51,546 bases of DNA from SKPH01 sp051748565 (lineage in GTDB: Bacteria > Bacillota > Dethiobacteria > DTU022). Below the pieces are notes generated by a model. That model searched no databases, was not told the DNA's origin, and saw nothing but the letters and a program-made list of their open reading frames with translations. The position numbers and the translations under genes are program-made. Positions 31,946 through 40,893 of the stretch are shown here, one piece after another (the first letter of the stretch is position 1; the number at the start of each line of letters is the position of its first letter). Location: assembly GCA_051748565.1 (NCBI GenBank), contig JBNJHN010000010.1:1-51546 (forward strand). Direction: 5' to 3'.

Positions 31946-33738
31946 TCTTGAGAAGCTGAAAGAGAGAGTTTGAAGGTAAATGTAGTTCCTTCTCCTGCTT
32001 TACTGGATAGATCATATGATGCATCATGGGCTTCCAGGATATGTTTAACTATAGAAAGCCCTAATCCGGTACTGCCGGCCTTGCGGGAACGGGATTTGTC
32101 AACCCGGTAGAAACGTTCAAAAACATATGGCAGGTCTTCCTCGGGAATACCTGGACCATTGTCTTTAATTTTTATTTCTGCATGGCTGCCGTCGACTGAC
32201 ATGAATACATTTACTATAACGCCCTCATAACCATGCTTAATGCTGTTTTCCAGGATATTAACCAGTGCCTGTCCAAGCCACTCAGGATTACCGGATACAT
32301 AAACTACATTTTCCGGCATATTTAATGTGATTTGAGCGCTTTGAACTTTTCTAACATCTTCAACCCTTTTAAGCGCCTCTCCAATCAACCCTTTCAGATC
32401 TACCTGCTCTTTCTTAATAAAACCTTTCTCATTTTCGATCTGTGCTAAATCGAGCAGATCATCAAGCAGGCTGGAAAGCCTCTTGGTTTCCTTGTCAATA
32501 ACCTGCAGGAAATCTATTAGCTGTTCACGGTTAAGCTCTTCATGAATAATCGTCTCTGTATAGCCACGTACCGTCGTTAAAGGAGTACGTAACTCATGAG
32601 ACACATTCGCTACAAAGTCGCTGCGCATCTTTTCAATGGAGCGCAGTTCTGTTGTATCATGAAAGAGGATTAAATTGCCGATTATACGATGATTAGTTCC
32701 ATGAACCGGTAAAATATATGTATCCAGGACAGTAGGCCTGGGGTAATATAGATTCACCTCCATCACCCTTGTCTCGCCATCGATAGTTACAGCTCTCAAA
32801 TTTTCATTCAGGGCATAATTGCGGATTGCGAGGTTGAATGATTTACCGATTACATCATCACGACTAAGATCAAACAGTTCTTCTGCTGCTGGATTAATCA
32901 GCTCAATTTTTAAATCCCGATCGGTAAGAATGATCCCGCTGCTCATTGAAGATACTACAGTCTCAAGCTTGTTCTTTTCCCATAAAACCTGTTCAATTTT
33001 TTTGTTCAGGGCAATGCCCATTTCTTTTATATTCTTGGCCAGGTCAGCCAGTTCATCTTTGCCGGCAACCTCCAATGATGGTGAAAAATTACCCCCGGCA
33101 ATTGAATTAGCGGCAGCGCTTATTTTTTTAATTGGCCCGGTAATCCGATCTGAAAAGACAACTGAAGCGACGAGTGCGGCAAGTGCAGCTACAAAAAGAG
33201 CACCGAGTATAAAGAGCTTAAGGCTGAAAACCGCCTGATTGATATCATTCAGTGATAATGCAAGACGCACAATTACTGTTACTTTACCGTTATTGCCCTC
33301 TATCCCTGCAATGCCCAGTGGCACCGCCATGTAATACATTTCTTTATCTAGAGTTACACTGTGACGGGTTGCCGTTCCCTTACCCTGCCTAAGAGCTTCT
33401 AAAATCTCGGGACGATCCCCGTGATTTTCCATAAAAGCCGGATCCTGTGCTGAATCTGCAAGAACAGTCCCATCATAGTTAACAAGGGTTAATCTGAGGT
33501 CAAACTCCTCCCCAAGGTTTTTAATTATTGAATCGAGATCTTCAGACCCGGCATCGCGATCAAGCTTTTCTTCAACCAGTAAAGAAACCAGCCTGGCCTG
33601 GATATAAAGGTTTTCACTTAAAGTCTGCATATAAAAATAATTTAAAAACCAGATAAAAAAGGCTCCCATCAGAATTACTATCAAAGCTATAACGACAAGG
33701 TAATATGATATGAGGCGCCAACGAATACCAATAAACAA
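31930..33738 (-). CDS. phoR: Phosphate regulon sensor histidine kinase PhoR
   Basis: A 602-residue membrane kinase. Order: N-terminal TM (residues about 9-32), extracytoplasmic domain (33-165), second TM (about 170-192), HAMP, PAS (about 255-360), HisKA with SHELRTPLTTVRGY and the phospho-His near residue 379, then HATPase with NILENSIKHG, DNGPGIPEEDL and GLGLSIVKHI. It phosphorylates the response regulator encoded 50 bp upstream. TTG 33738 is the start, with GGGGAGG eight bases before it. The order and the following pst genes support PhoR; the full periplasmic sensor domain resembles Gram-positive PhoR. Confidence 0.92.
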   Translation of the reverse strand: MFIGIRWRLISYYLVVIALIVILMGAFFIWFLNYFYMQTLSENLYIQARLVSLLVEEKLDRDAGSEDLDSIIKNLGEEFDLRLTLVNYDGTVLADSAQDPAFMENHGDRPEILEALRQGKGTATRHSVTLDKEMYYMAVPLGIAGIEGNNGKVTVIVRLALSLNDINQAVFSLKLFILGALFVAALAALVASVVFSDRITGPIKKISAAANSIAGGNFSPSLEVAGKDELADLAKNIKEMGIALNKKIEQVLWEKNKLETVVSSMSSGIILTDRDLKIELINPAAEELFDLSRDDVIGKSFNLAIRNYALNENLRAVTIDGETRVMEVNLYYPRPTVLDTYILPVHGTNHRIIGNLILFHDTTELRSIEKMRSDFVANVSHELRTPLTTVRGYTETIIHEELNREQLIDFLQVIDKETKRLSSLLDDLLDLAQIENEKGFIKKEQVDLKGLIGEALKRVEDVRKVQSAQITLNMPENVVYVSGNPEWLGQALVNILENSIKHGYEGVIVNVFMSVDGSHAEIKIKDNGPGIPEEDLPYVFERFYRVDKSRSRKAGSTGLGLSIVKHILEAHDASYDLSSKAGEGTTFTFKLSLSASQDLTSI

Positions 33739-33788
33739 AATTATATCCTCCCCGGATTGAAACCAAAAACTAAAGATGGCGGGGGCAT

Positions 33789-34535
33789 CTAAGACTTGTC
33801 GGACTTAAATTTATACCCAACGCCCCGTACAGTTTCTATAAAATGAGGATTGGCAGGATCGGCCTCTATTTTTTGACGCAGGTAGCGTACATGAACATCC
33901 ACAGTGCGTGTATCGATCTCGACTTCATAACCCCATACTTTGTCCAATAGAATTTCCCTGGTTAATACTTTTCCCGCATTTGACATGAGCAATTGAAGAA
34001 GTAGAAATTCTTTATGGGTCAGATTGCGTTGTTCGCCACCTACCAAGACCTGATGCCGCTCAGGGTAAAGAACTATTTCGCCGTATTCCAAGGCATCTTC
34101 TTCATTTTCAGGTCGCCCCTCTATCTGCTGTGGCTGTCTATCCAACCGTCGCAGCATCGCCCTTACCCTGGCCACCAATTCCCGAACACTAAAAGGCTTA
34201 ATCATATAATCATCGGCTCCAAGTTCCAAACCAAGCACTTTGTCAAATTCTTCTTTGCGGGCTGATAAGATCAAAACAGGAATTGATGCGGTCTTTTCAT
34301 TGCTTCGCAGGCGGCGGCATACCTCGAGGCCATCCATTTCAGGCAGCATGATATCAAGAATAATCAGGTCCGGGGCTTGTTCCAAAACTATCGCGAGAGC
34401 TTCCCTGCCGCTGCCGGAGCTGTTTACCCGGTATCCTTCTTTTTCCAGGTGAAAGGAGAGAAGACGAACAATATCCTCTTCATCCTCTACAACCAGGATA
34501 TGACGCCGCTCATATTCGCTGTATTTAGTTTCCAT
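33789..34535 (-). CDS. phoB: Phosphate regulon response regulator (PhoB/PhoP, OmpR family)
   Basis: A 248-residue response regulator. The receiver domain has acidic VVEDEED, phospho-acceptor Asp in LIILDIMLPE (near residue 59) and Lys in MIKPFSVREL. A winged-helix DNA-binding domain ends in DVHVRYLRQKIEADP and VRGVGYKF. It should bind Pho boxes such as those before pstS. ATG 34535 has no Shine-Dalgarno sequence, and no alternative start is visible. Two 14-bp near-identical repeats lie 11-46 bp upstream and suggest autoregulation. Confidence 0.92.
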   Translation of the reverse strand: METKYSEYERRHILVVEDEEDIVRLLSFHLEKEGYRVNSSGSGREALAIVLEQAPDLIILDIMLPEMDGLEVCRRLRSNEKTASIPVLILSARKEEFDKVLGLELGADDYMIKPFSVRELVARVRAMLRRLDRQPQQIEGRPENEEDALEYGEIVLYPERHQVLVGGEQRNLTHKEFLLLQLLMSNAGKVLTREILLDKVWGYEVEIDTRTVDVHVRYLRQKIEADPANPHFIETVRGVGYKFKSDKS

Positions 34536-34545
34536 GTTTGCATTT

Positions 34546-34581
34546 TAACACATACCCGCTGAATTTATAACACAAACCCGC
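34546..34581 (-). repeat. Two 14-bp repeats, 22 bp apart, in front of phoB
   Basis: TAACACATACCCGC (34546-34559) and TAACACAAACCCGC (34568-34581) match at 13 of 14 bases with a 22-bp period, two DNA turns. Their cores, TTAACA and ATAACA, resemble the PhoP half-site TT(A/C/T)ACA. They sit just upstream of the start codon, so binding here could repress or autoregulate phoBR. Confidence 0.45.
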
Positions 34582-34675
34582 ATAACTTATGACTCCGAAT
34601 CGTTTTCCGGTTTAAATTATATTCTTCCTGTCGCAATGCTTCGCAATGCTTCTTGCCTCTTCCGCACCCCCGAAC

Positions 34676-34704
34676 TTGTAATGGTCTATGTAACATGTTA
34701 AAAT
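34676..34704 (+). promoter_or_regulatory. Candidate sigma-A promoter for nifJ
   Basis: TTGTAA (34676-34681) and TAAAAT (34699-34704) are spaced by 17 bp, about 70 bp before the nifJ start. A tandem 10-bp repeat, TCGCAATGCT twice (34631-34650), lies upstream. Confidence 0.5.
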
Positions 34705-34776
34705 CAACACGGTTATATACGGAAGATTTTGTAAAATAAAGCGTTTTCACAACAATTATATATGGAGGTGCCTTTA

Positions 34777-37700
34777 TTGAATAAACAGATTGAAACAATG
34801 GACGGCAATACAGCTGCATCATACATCGCTTACGCCCTCAGTGATGTTGCGGCAATCTATCCAATCACGCCGTCATCCCCTATGGCTGAGATATGCGATG
34901 AATGGGCTGCCTACGGGCGTAAAAATATTTTTGGCCAAACACTGCATGTGGCAACTATGCAGTCGGAAGCCGGCGCAGCAGGAGCTGTACACGGGTCGCT
35001 GGTAAGCGGTGCACTTACCACTACATTTACCGCATCCCAGGGATTGCTGCTAAAAATCCCTAACATGTATAAAATTTCCGGTGAACTACTCCCTTCCGTA
35101 TTTCATGTTTCGGCCAGAGCCTTATCCACGCACGCATTATCTATCTTCGGCGATCATTCCGATGTTATGGCAGCCCGACAGACCGGTTTTGCTTTGCTGG
35201 CCTCCAATTCAGTCCAGGAAGTAATCGATCTGGGTCTGGTTGCCCACCTGAGCACTATTAAAACAAGGGTACCTTTCTTGCACTTCTTTGACGGCTTCCG
35301 AACCTCGCATGAAGTTCAGAAAGTGGAGCTTATTGATTATGAAGATATTAAAAAAATGGTTGACTGGGACGCAATCAAAGCTTTCCGGGAACGCGCTCTG
35401 AATCCGGAAAAACCTCATCAGCGCGGCACAGCCCAGAACCCTGATATTTACTTCCAGAACAGGGAAGCAGCAAACCGTTATTACCTTGAAACACCAGAAC
35501 AGGTTGAAGCTGTCATGGAACAGGTTTACGAACTTACAGGCCGGCGCTATAACCTCTTCGATTACAGCGGGGCTCCTGATGCAGAGGCAGTAATAGTCTG
35601 TATGGGTTCCGCCTGTGAGACTATAGAAGAAACAGTTAACTACCTCAATAAGCAGGGAGAAAAAGTGGGCTTGATTAAAGTTCGTCTTTACCGGCCGTTT
35701 TCAAGGGAACACTTTTTATCTGTGCTTCCCTCCACCTGCCAAAAAATTGCCGTTTTAGACCGGACCAAGGAACCCGGTGCTTTGGGTGAACCACTTTACC
35801 AGGATGTCTGTACTGCTTTGATGGAAGTTCACCAGACCCCATTAATTATCGGCGGACGTTACGGATTGGGTTCCAAAGAATTTAATCCCTGTATGGTCAA
35901 AGGCGTCCTGGACAATCTTAATTCTGATCAACCTAAAAACCACTTTACGGTCGGGATTACCGATGATGTAACCCATACTTCGCTCGAAGTTCCCGAATGC
36001 CTGGACACTTCACCGGAAGGGACTTACCGGGCCAAATTCTTTGGACTTGGAGCAGACGGAACCGTTGGTGCCAATAAGAACAGTATTATTATTATCGGAA
36101 ATAACACTGACCTGTATGCCCAGGGTTATTTTGTCTACGATTCAAAAAAATCGGGCGGTATTACCGTATCTCACCTGCGCTTTGGTCCCAGTGAAATAAA
36201 GTCGACTTATCAAATTGACCAGGCCGACTTTGTCGCCTGCCACAATCCTTCATTTGTCACCCGTTACGATATACTAGAGGGAATCAGGGAAAATGGTACA
36301 TTTCTTTTAAACTCCGAATGGGGTATCAAGGAAATGGAAGAACATTTACCGGCTCAAATGAAACAAACCATCGCCAAAAAGAACCTGAAGTTCTACAACA
36401 TCGATGCTTTCAGGATCGCAGGCGAAATCGGACTTGGTGGCAGAATTAATGTTATCATGCAGGCCGCTTTCTTTAAGCTGTCAGAGGTAATCGAACCTGA
36501 ACTGGCTTTCAAAGAAATTGAGAAAATGATCCAGAAATCGTACGGCAAAAAAGGAGCCGAGATTGTAGAAAAGAATGTCTCTGCAATCTATGAGGCCCTG
36601 GAAGCACTCGAGGAAGTTTCCTACCCCGATAACTGGGCCGAATCGGACAAAGGAGCTGTCTTTATGGCAGAAGATGCCCCACAATATGTCCGTGAAACTA
36701 TTTACCCAATGATAGAGCTTAAAGGGGATGATTTGCCTGTTAGCGCTTTTAATCCAGACGGTACTGTCCCGACAGCAACAACCCGCTATGAAAAACGTGG
36801 CATTGCCATCCAGGTTCCTGTCTGGATTCCCGAGAACTGCATCCAGTGCAACCAGTGCTCATTCATCTGCCCGCATGCGGCAATCAGACCATACCTGGCA
36901 CGCTCCGAAGATCTGAAAGATGCCCCGGACAGTTTCGTTACCCTGGAAGGCAGCGCCAAAGATATAAAAGGACTACAATACCGCATCCAGGTTACCCCAC
37001 TTGATTGCACCGGCTGTGGAAACTGTGTCGATGTATGCCCTGCTAAACCGAATGCACTGGAATTGAAACCTCTTGAATCAGTGGGACGCATCGAAGACGA
37101 AAACTTCCGTTATGCAGAAAATTTACCCGAGTTTGATCTTGACATTTCCGCCAATACTGTGCGTGGCAGCCAATACCGCAAACCTCTATTCGAGTTTTCA
37201 GGGGCCTGCGCCGGCTGCGGTGAGACTCCTTATGTCAAGGTAATAACTCAATTATTCGGAAATAGAATGCTCATTGCCAATGCAACCGGCTGTTCATCTA
37301 TTTACGGTGGCAATGCTCCTACAGTGCCCTACACTATTGACAGCAGGGGACGTGGGCCGGCCTGGGCCAGCTCTCTCTTTGAGGATAACGCTGAGTTTGG
37401 TTACGGTTACTCTTTGGCCGTAAAACAGCTGAGAGCCAAGCTGATTGAACAGGTTAACCAAATCCTGGAAACATCAATTTCCGAACCTTTTATGAAAGCT
37501 CTGCAAAATTGGCTCGAAGTTAAAGACCTTGGCGAACCTTCCCTCAAAGCCGCCGATCAAGTAAGAGACCTTCTGGAACTGGAAAAAACAAAACCCGAAA
37601 ACGAAGAACTGCTTAAACAGATCCGGGAGAATGCAGCCCTGCTGCCCAAACGTTCTATCTGGATTTTTGGTGGAGACGGCTGGGCATATGATATCGGTTT

Positions 37701-38310
37701 TGGAGGCCTTGACCATGTTATCTCAACAGGAGCCGATGTTAACATACTGGTCTTGGATACCGAAGTTTACTCCAATACAGGTGGGCAGTCATCAAAAGCA
37801 ACTCCTACTGCTGCCATTGCCAAGTTTGCCGCAGCAGGTAAGGAAATCCGTAAAAAAGACCTAGGCTTGATGGCAGTTACCTACGGGTATGTATATGTGG
37901 CAATGGTTTCAATGGGCGCAAACAAGAATCAATTGATGAAAGCACTTGTTGAAGCTGAATCATATCCAGGGCCCTCGTTGATCATCGCTTACTCGCCATG
38001 TATTGCTCATGGTATAGATATGAGTATGAGCCAGCGTGAGGGCAAACTGGCTGTGGAATCAGGTTACTGGCCTCTGTATCGCTTCAATCCTCTCTTAACT
38101 GCTGAAGGCAAAAATCCGTTTATACTTGACTCGAAGGAACCTAAGGAAGACTTGCGTACTTTCATGATGAATGAAGTTCGTTTTCGTGCCCTGACTAAGG
38201 AATTCCCCGAACGAGCGAAAATGCTTTTTGAAAAAGCTGAGGAAGTGGCAAAAGAGAAACTTGAGATGTATAAGAAGCTGGCCGAAGCGCAATCAGGCTC
38301 TGAAGAGTAA
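34777..38310 (+). CDS. nifJ: Pyruvate:ferredoxin (flavodoxin) oxidoreductase, single-chain
   Basis: About 1177 residues, the normal length for single-chain PFOR. Domain order: domain I with AIYPITPSSPMAE near the start, the gamma-type domain (about 420-620), a two-cluster ferredoxin domain (CIQCNQCSFICP and CTGCGNCVDVCP, about 685-760), and the TPP domain with CAGCGE and GGDGWAYDIG...NTGGQSSKATPT. It converts pyruvate plus CoA to acetyl-CoA, CO2 and reduced ferredoxin, or works in reverse in autotrophs. An ATG at 34762 overlaps the GGAGGTG ribosome binding site, so TTG 34777 is the real start, seven bases after it. It is monocistronic. Confidence 0.96.
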   Translation: MNKQIETMDGNTAASYIAYALSDVAAIYPITPSSPMAEICDEWAAYGRKNIFGQTLHVATMQSEAGAAGAVHGSLVSGALTTTFTASQGLLLKIPNMYKISGELLPSVFHVSARALSTHALSIFGDHSDVMAARQTGFALLASNSVQEVIDLGLVAHLSTIKTRVPFLHFFDGFRTSHEVQKVELIDYEDIKKMVDWDAIKAFRERALNPEKPHQRGTAQNPDIYFQNREAANRYYLETPEQVEAVMEQVYELTGRRYNLFDYSGAPDAEAVIVCMGSACETIEETVNYLNKQGEKVGLIKVRLYRPFSREHFLSVLPSTCQKIAVLDRTKEPGALGEPLYQDVCTALMEVHQTPLIIGGRYGLGSKEFNPCMVKGVLDNLNSDQPKNHFTVGITDDVTHTSLEVPECLDTSPEGTYRAKFFGLGADGTVGANKNSIIIIGNNTDLYAQGYFVYDSKKSGGITVSHLRFGPSEIKSTYQIDQADFVACHNPSFVTRYDILEGIRENGTFLLNSEWGIKEMEEHLPAQMKQTIAKKNLKFYNIDAFRIAGEIGLGGRINVIMQAAFFKLSEVIEPELAFKEIEKMIQKSYGKKGAEIVEKNVSAIYEALEALEEVSYPDNWAESDKGAVFMAEDAPQYVRETIYPMIELKGDDLPVSAFNPDGTVPTATTRYEKRGIAIQVPVWIPENCIQCNQCSFICPHAAIRPYLARSEDLKDAPDSFVTLEGSAKDIKGLQYRIQVTPLDCTGCGNCVDVCPAKPNALELKPLESVGRIEDENFRYAENLPEFDLDISANTVRGSQYRKPLFEFSGACAGCGETPYVKVITQLFGNRMLIANATGCSSIYGGNAPTVPYTIDSRGRGPAWASSLFEDNAEFGYGYSLAVKQLRAKLIEQVNQILETSISEPFMKALQNWLEVKDLGEPSLKAADQVRDLLELEKTKPENEELLKQIRENAALLPKRSIWIFGGDGWAYDIGFGGLDHVISTGADVNILVLDTEVYSNTGGQSSKATPTAAIAKFAAAGKEIRKKDLGLMAVTYGYVYVAMVSMGANKNQLMKALVEAESYPGPSLIIAYSPCIAHGIDMSMSQREGKLAVESGYWPLYRFNPLLTAEGKNPFILDSKEPKEDLRTFMMNEVRFRALTKEFPERAKMLFEKAEEVAKEKLEMYKKLAEAQSGSEE

Positions 38311-38350
38311 TTATTTCAGGGTTAAACAATCCTTGGTTCGATATCAAGCT

Positions 38351-38390
38351 TAAAAACGGAGAAGGCGCGGCTTAACCGCGCTTTCTCCGT
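38351..38390 (-). terminator. Rho-independent terminator of the nitroreductase unit (also downstream of nifJ)
   Basis: A 15-bp stem with one G:T pair (38356-38370 with 38376-38390) and a five-base loop. Read on the minus strand it is followed by TTTTTA, a typical terminator. On the plus strand no T-run follows, though the hairpin may still protect the nifJ 3' end. Confidence 0.75.
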
Positions 38391-38452
38391 ATCAATACCT
38401 ATTAATTATATTTAAGATACTTTAAATCATGGATAGTCTGCCTTATTTAAGA

Positions 38453-39064
38453 CTAAAGATCAATCATTATCTCCTCCCGGCTCAAACGCGGGCGGGGGAG
38501 AGGAGATTGTGCCGGATAACCAATTGGTAATAGAGCCACCACTTCGATTTCTTCCGGCAGATTAAGCGCATCATGCAGCTGCTTTGGATTAAACAACCGA
38601 ACCCAGCAGCTGCCTAAGCCTAGAGCAGCAGCCATTAAAACCATATGTTCCACGGCAATGCCGATATCGATATAGGCGGAAGCAGGTATGACTACATCTT
38701 CCACCTTTTCAGGCATTTTTCTGTTATAAATAAAAGCGGCCGCCTCTTCGCTGACCACATCAGACTGTACAAGTTCGTTTAATCTTTTTTTTACATGCCT
38801 GCGGATATAAGAACCCCGATCAATGCAGCATACAAAAATAACAGGGGCTTCGAGGACAAAGGGTTGGAAAACGGCTTCTGCTATTTTCTCTTTATCTTCT
38901 GTATTTTTTAACATAGCAAAGCGCCAGGGCTGACGGTTGGTTCCTGACGGGGCCAACCTTGCTGCTTCAATGATTAGATCCAGTTTTTCTGTGGGAACCT
39001 GGCGGGCATCAAATTTCCTGATGCAGCGGCGATCCTTTATAACTTCCAGGCAGCTTCCATTCAA
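38453..39064 (-). CDS. Nitroreductase-family FMN oxidoreductase
   Basis: A 203-residue nitroreductase-fold protein with RRCIRKFDARQVP near residue 11, the FMN-binding APSGTNRQPWRF near residue 37, and a late GLGSCWVRLFNP. Such enzymes use NAD(P)H to reduce nitro groups, quinones, flavins or enones; physiological substrates are rarely known. TTG 39064 is the start, with GGAGGTG seven bases upstream. It follows the patatin-like gene by 17 bp in the same direction, so the two share a transcript ending at the terminator near 38351. Confidence 0.88.
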   Translation of the reverse strand: MNGSCLEVIKDRRCIRKFDARQVPTEKLDLIIEAARLAPSGTNRQPWRFAMLKNTEDKEKIAEAVFQPFVLEAPVIFVCCIDRGSYIRRHVKKRLNELVQSDVVSEEAAAFIYNRKMPEKVEDVVIPASAYIDIGIAVEHMVLMAAALGLGSCWVRLFNPKQLHDALNLPEEIEVVALLPIGYPAQSPLPRPRLSREEIMIDL

Positions 39065-39081
39065 TCCTGATCACCTCCATA

Positions 39082-39882
39082 TTACTTTTTTCGTTTGCTA
39101 AACCACTTTGACAACCGGCTCGGTTTTTTGGAAAAGTCGATTTCAGCCAGGGCCTCCTGAGCGGCTTCATAACCTCTTTTTATTAGCAAATCAACCTTAC
39201 CGGTATCGTGAAAAGCAATATCACTTAAATCAGGTTCAATTATGACATCGGTTTGCTTTTGCGCCGGCAGTTCCTGCTGGTGGCGCATAACATAAAATGA
39301 TTGGATTAAAACTTCAAAGATTGATTCAGGCTCCTTTTGCAAAGGACTCTGGGCAACTACATTAACTGCTATCAAATAATCGATATCCCTGCCTTTGAGC
39401 AGAGCCGACGGCAGGTTGTCAAGCAACCCCCCGTCTACAAGCAGCAGTTTATCTCTTTTTACAGGTGTGAATATGCCAGGGATAGCACAGCTTGCGACTA
39501 CTGCATCTGCAACAGGTCCTTCATCAATTACTATTTCTTCTCCGCTTACTAAATCAACTGCATTTACCAGAAGAGGAAGTTCTAACTGATCAAAAATAAT
39601 ATCGCCAAGGTGTTGTTTGATTATTTTCAGAAGACGTTCAGAGTCAATTAATCCTTTACGTGGAATGGATATTTTTACCAGATCTTTCCATGACATCTTT
39701 GACGCAATTTCAGTAAGTTCATCTACAGACTTGCCGGAACAGTAAAGAGAGCCGACGATACTTCCGGCACTTGTCCCAGCGATGCAGCATATTTTGGCTT
39801 TGCGCTCTTCCAGGTAGCTGAGAACTCCGATATGTGCAATACCTCTCGCTGCCCCTCCACTTAAGGCCAGCCCGATTCTCAT
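39082..39882 (-). CDS. Patatin-like phospholipase/esterase (RssA/YchK type)
   Basis: A 266-residue patatin-fold hydrolase. The oxyanion-hole motif is LALSGGAARGIAHIG, the nucleophile Ser lies in GTSAGS (GxSxG, near residue 39), and the catalytic Asp in LLVDGGLLDN. It should hydrolyse acyl esters; no substrate is known for bacterial RssA-like proteins. Three possible starts cluster at 39891 (TTG), 39888 and 39882. ATG 39882 is chosen because GGGAAGG lies nine bases upstream. A basic tail (SKWFSKRKK) could touch membrane lipids. Confidence 0.88.
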   Translation of the reverse strand: MRIGLALSGGAARGIAHIGVLSYLEERKAKICCIAGTSAGSIVGSLYCSGKSVDELTEIASKMSWKDLVKISIPRKGLIDSERLLKIIKQHLGDIIFDQLELPLLVNAVDLVSGEEIVIDEGPVADAVVASCAIPGIFTPVKRDKLLLVDGGLLDNLPSALLKGRDIDYLIAVNVVAQSPLQKEPESIFEVLIQSFYVMRHQQELPAQKQTDVIIEPDLSDIAFHDTGKVDLLIKRGYEAAQEALAEIDFSKKPSRLSKWFSKRKK

Positions 39883-39929
39883 TATCATCAACCTTCCCTT
39901 TTAGCTAAGTGAAAAGTATTGGAATAGAT

Positions 39930-40694
39930 TTATTTATTCATATTACTTATAATCCGCAGCCCTTCCAGAGTCAAAAGCGGGTTAACCCTGCAGATAGTTT
40001 CTGATTCACGGGCAATCAGCGAGGCAAATCCTCCAGTGGCAATAACCTTGGGCTCAATGCTAAATTCTTTGATCATCCGACGAACTATGCCATCAACCTG
40101 GCCGACAAATCCGAAAACAATCCCTGATTGCATGCTGGCTATTGTATCTTTGCCAATAACCTTTTCCGGCCTTACTATTTCCACACGAGGCAGTTTGGCC
40201 GCTCGTTGAAAAAGTGCTTCCAGGGATATACCAATTCCGGGAGCTATTACTCCGCCTAAATAGTCACCGTTTTCCGATACAGCACAAAAGGTGGTAGCCG
40301 TACCAAAATCTACTATAACCAGCGGCCCACCATAAAGGTTAAAGGCAGCAACAGCATTTACAATCCGATCAGCTCCCACTTCTCGAGGATTATCTGTTAC
40401 AATATTTAAACCGGTTTTAATTCCGGGGTTAATTATGAGAGGCTCAACGTGAAAATATTTTTCAGCCATACGCTCCAGAGAATACATGAGCGGTGGAACA
40501 ACCGAAGATATGGCAATAGCTCTGATATCGCTTAATTTAAGTTTACTATTGTGGAGGAGGTTTTTAACAATCATGCCCAGTTCATCTTCGGTACTATCTT
40601 TACGAGTAGCCAATCGCCAATAAACTAAAATTTGATCATCACGATAAATTCCAAGCATGATATGAGTATTGCCGACGTCAATAGCAAGAAGCAA
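39930..40694 (-). CDS. coaX: Type III pantothenate kinase
   Basis: A 254-residue ASKHA-fold kinase. LAIDVGNTHIMLGIY is the N-terminal phosphate-binding motif, GADRIVNAVAAF and VIVDFGTATTFC are hallmark CoaX segments, and GGVIAPGIGIS and ATGGFASLI follow. It phosphorylates pantothenate in the first step of CoA synthesis. TTG 40694 is the start, with GAGGTG six bases upstream. It begins the coaX-patatin-nitroreductase run, with gaps of 47 and 17 bp. Confidence 0.94.
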   Translation of the reverse strand: MLLAIDVGNTHIMLGIYRDDQILVYWRLATRKDSTEDELGMIVKNLLHNSKLKLSDIRAIAISSVVPPLMYSLERMAEKYFHVEPLIINPGIKTGLNIVTDNPREVGADRIVNAVAAFNLYGGPLVIVDFGTATTFCAVSENGDYLGGVIAPGIGISLEALFQRAAKLPRVEIVRPEKVIGKDTIASMQSGIVFGFVGQVDGIVRRMIKEFSIEPKVIATGGFASLIARESETICRVNPLLTLEGLRIISNMNK

Positions 40695-40893
40695 TTATGT
40701 CACCTCGATTAATTAAATTTATGATCCGGCTGAATTATTAAGCACTTAAACTATAGCAGATTGGACCTGCTTTGAAAAGATATCTTAGGCTGGCCTGGAA
40801 TTCTGGAGTGCATTATCGTGAAGGAAAAGAAACCGATCCGTCGAAGTACACCGATTACAATGACAGCCAGATCCGACTGAGGAGGAACAGATT

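Noticed and set aside
34631..34650. Tandem 10-bp repeat TCGCAATGCT upstream of nifJ
   Set aside because: Only two copies and outside the promoter core; most likely a slippage duplication without clear function.
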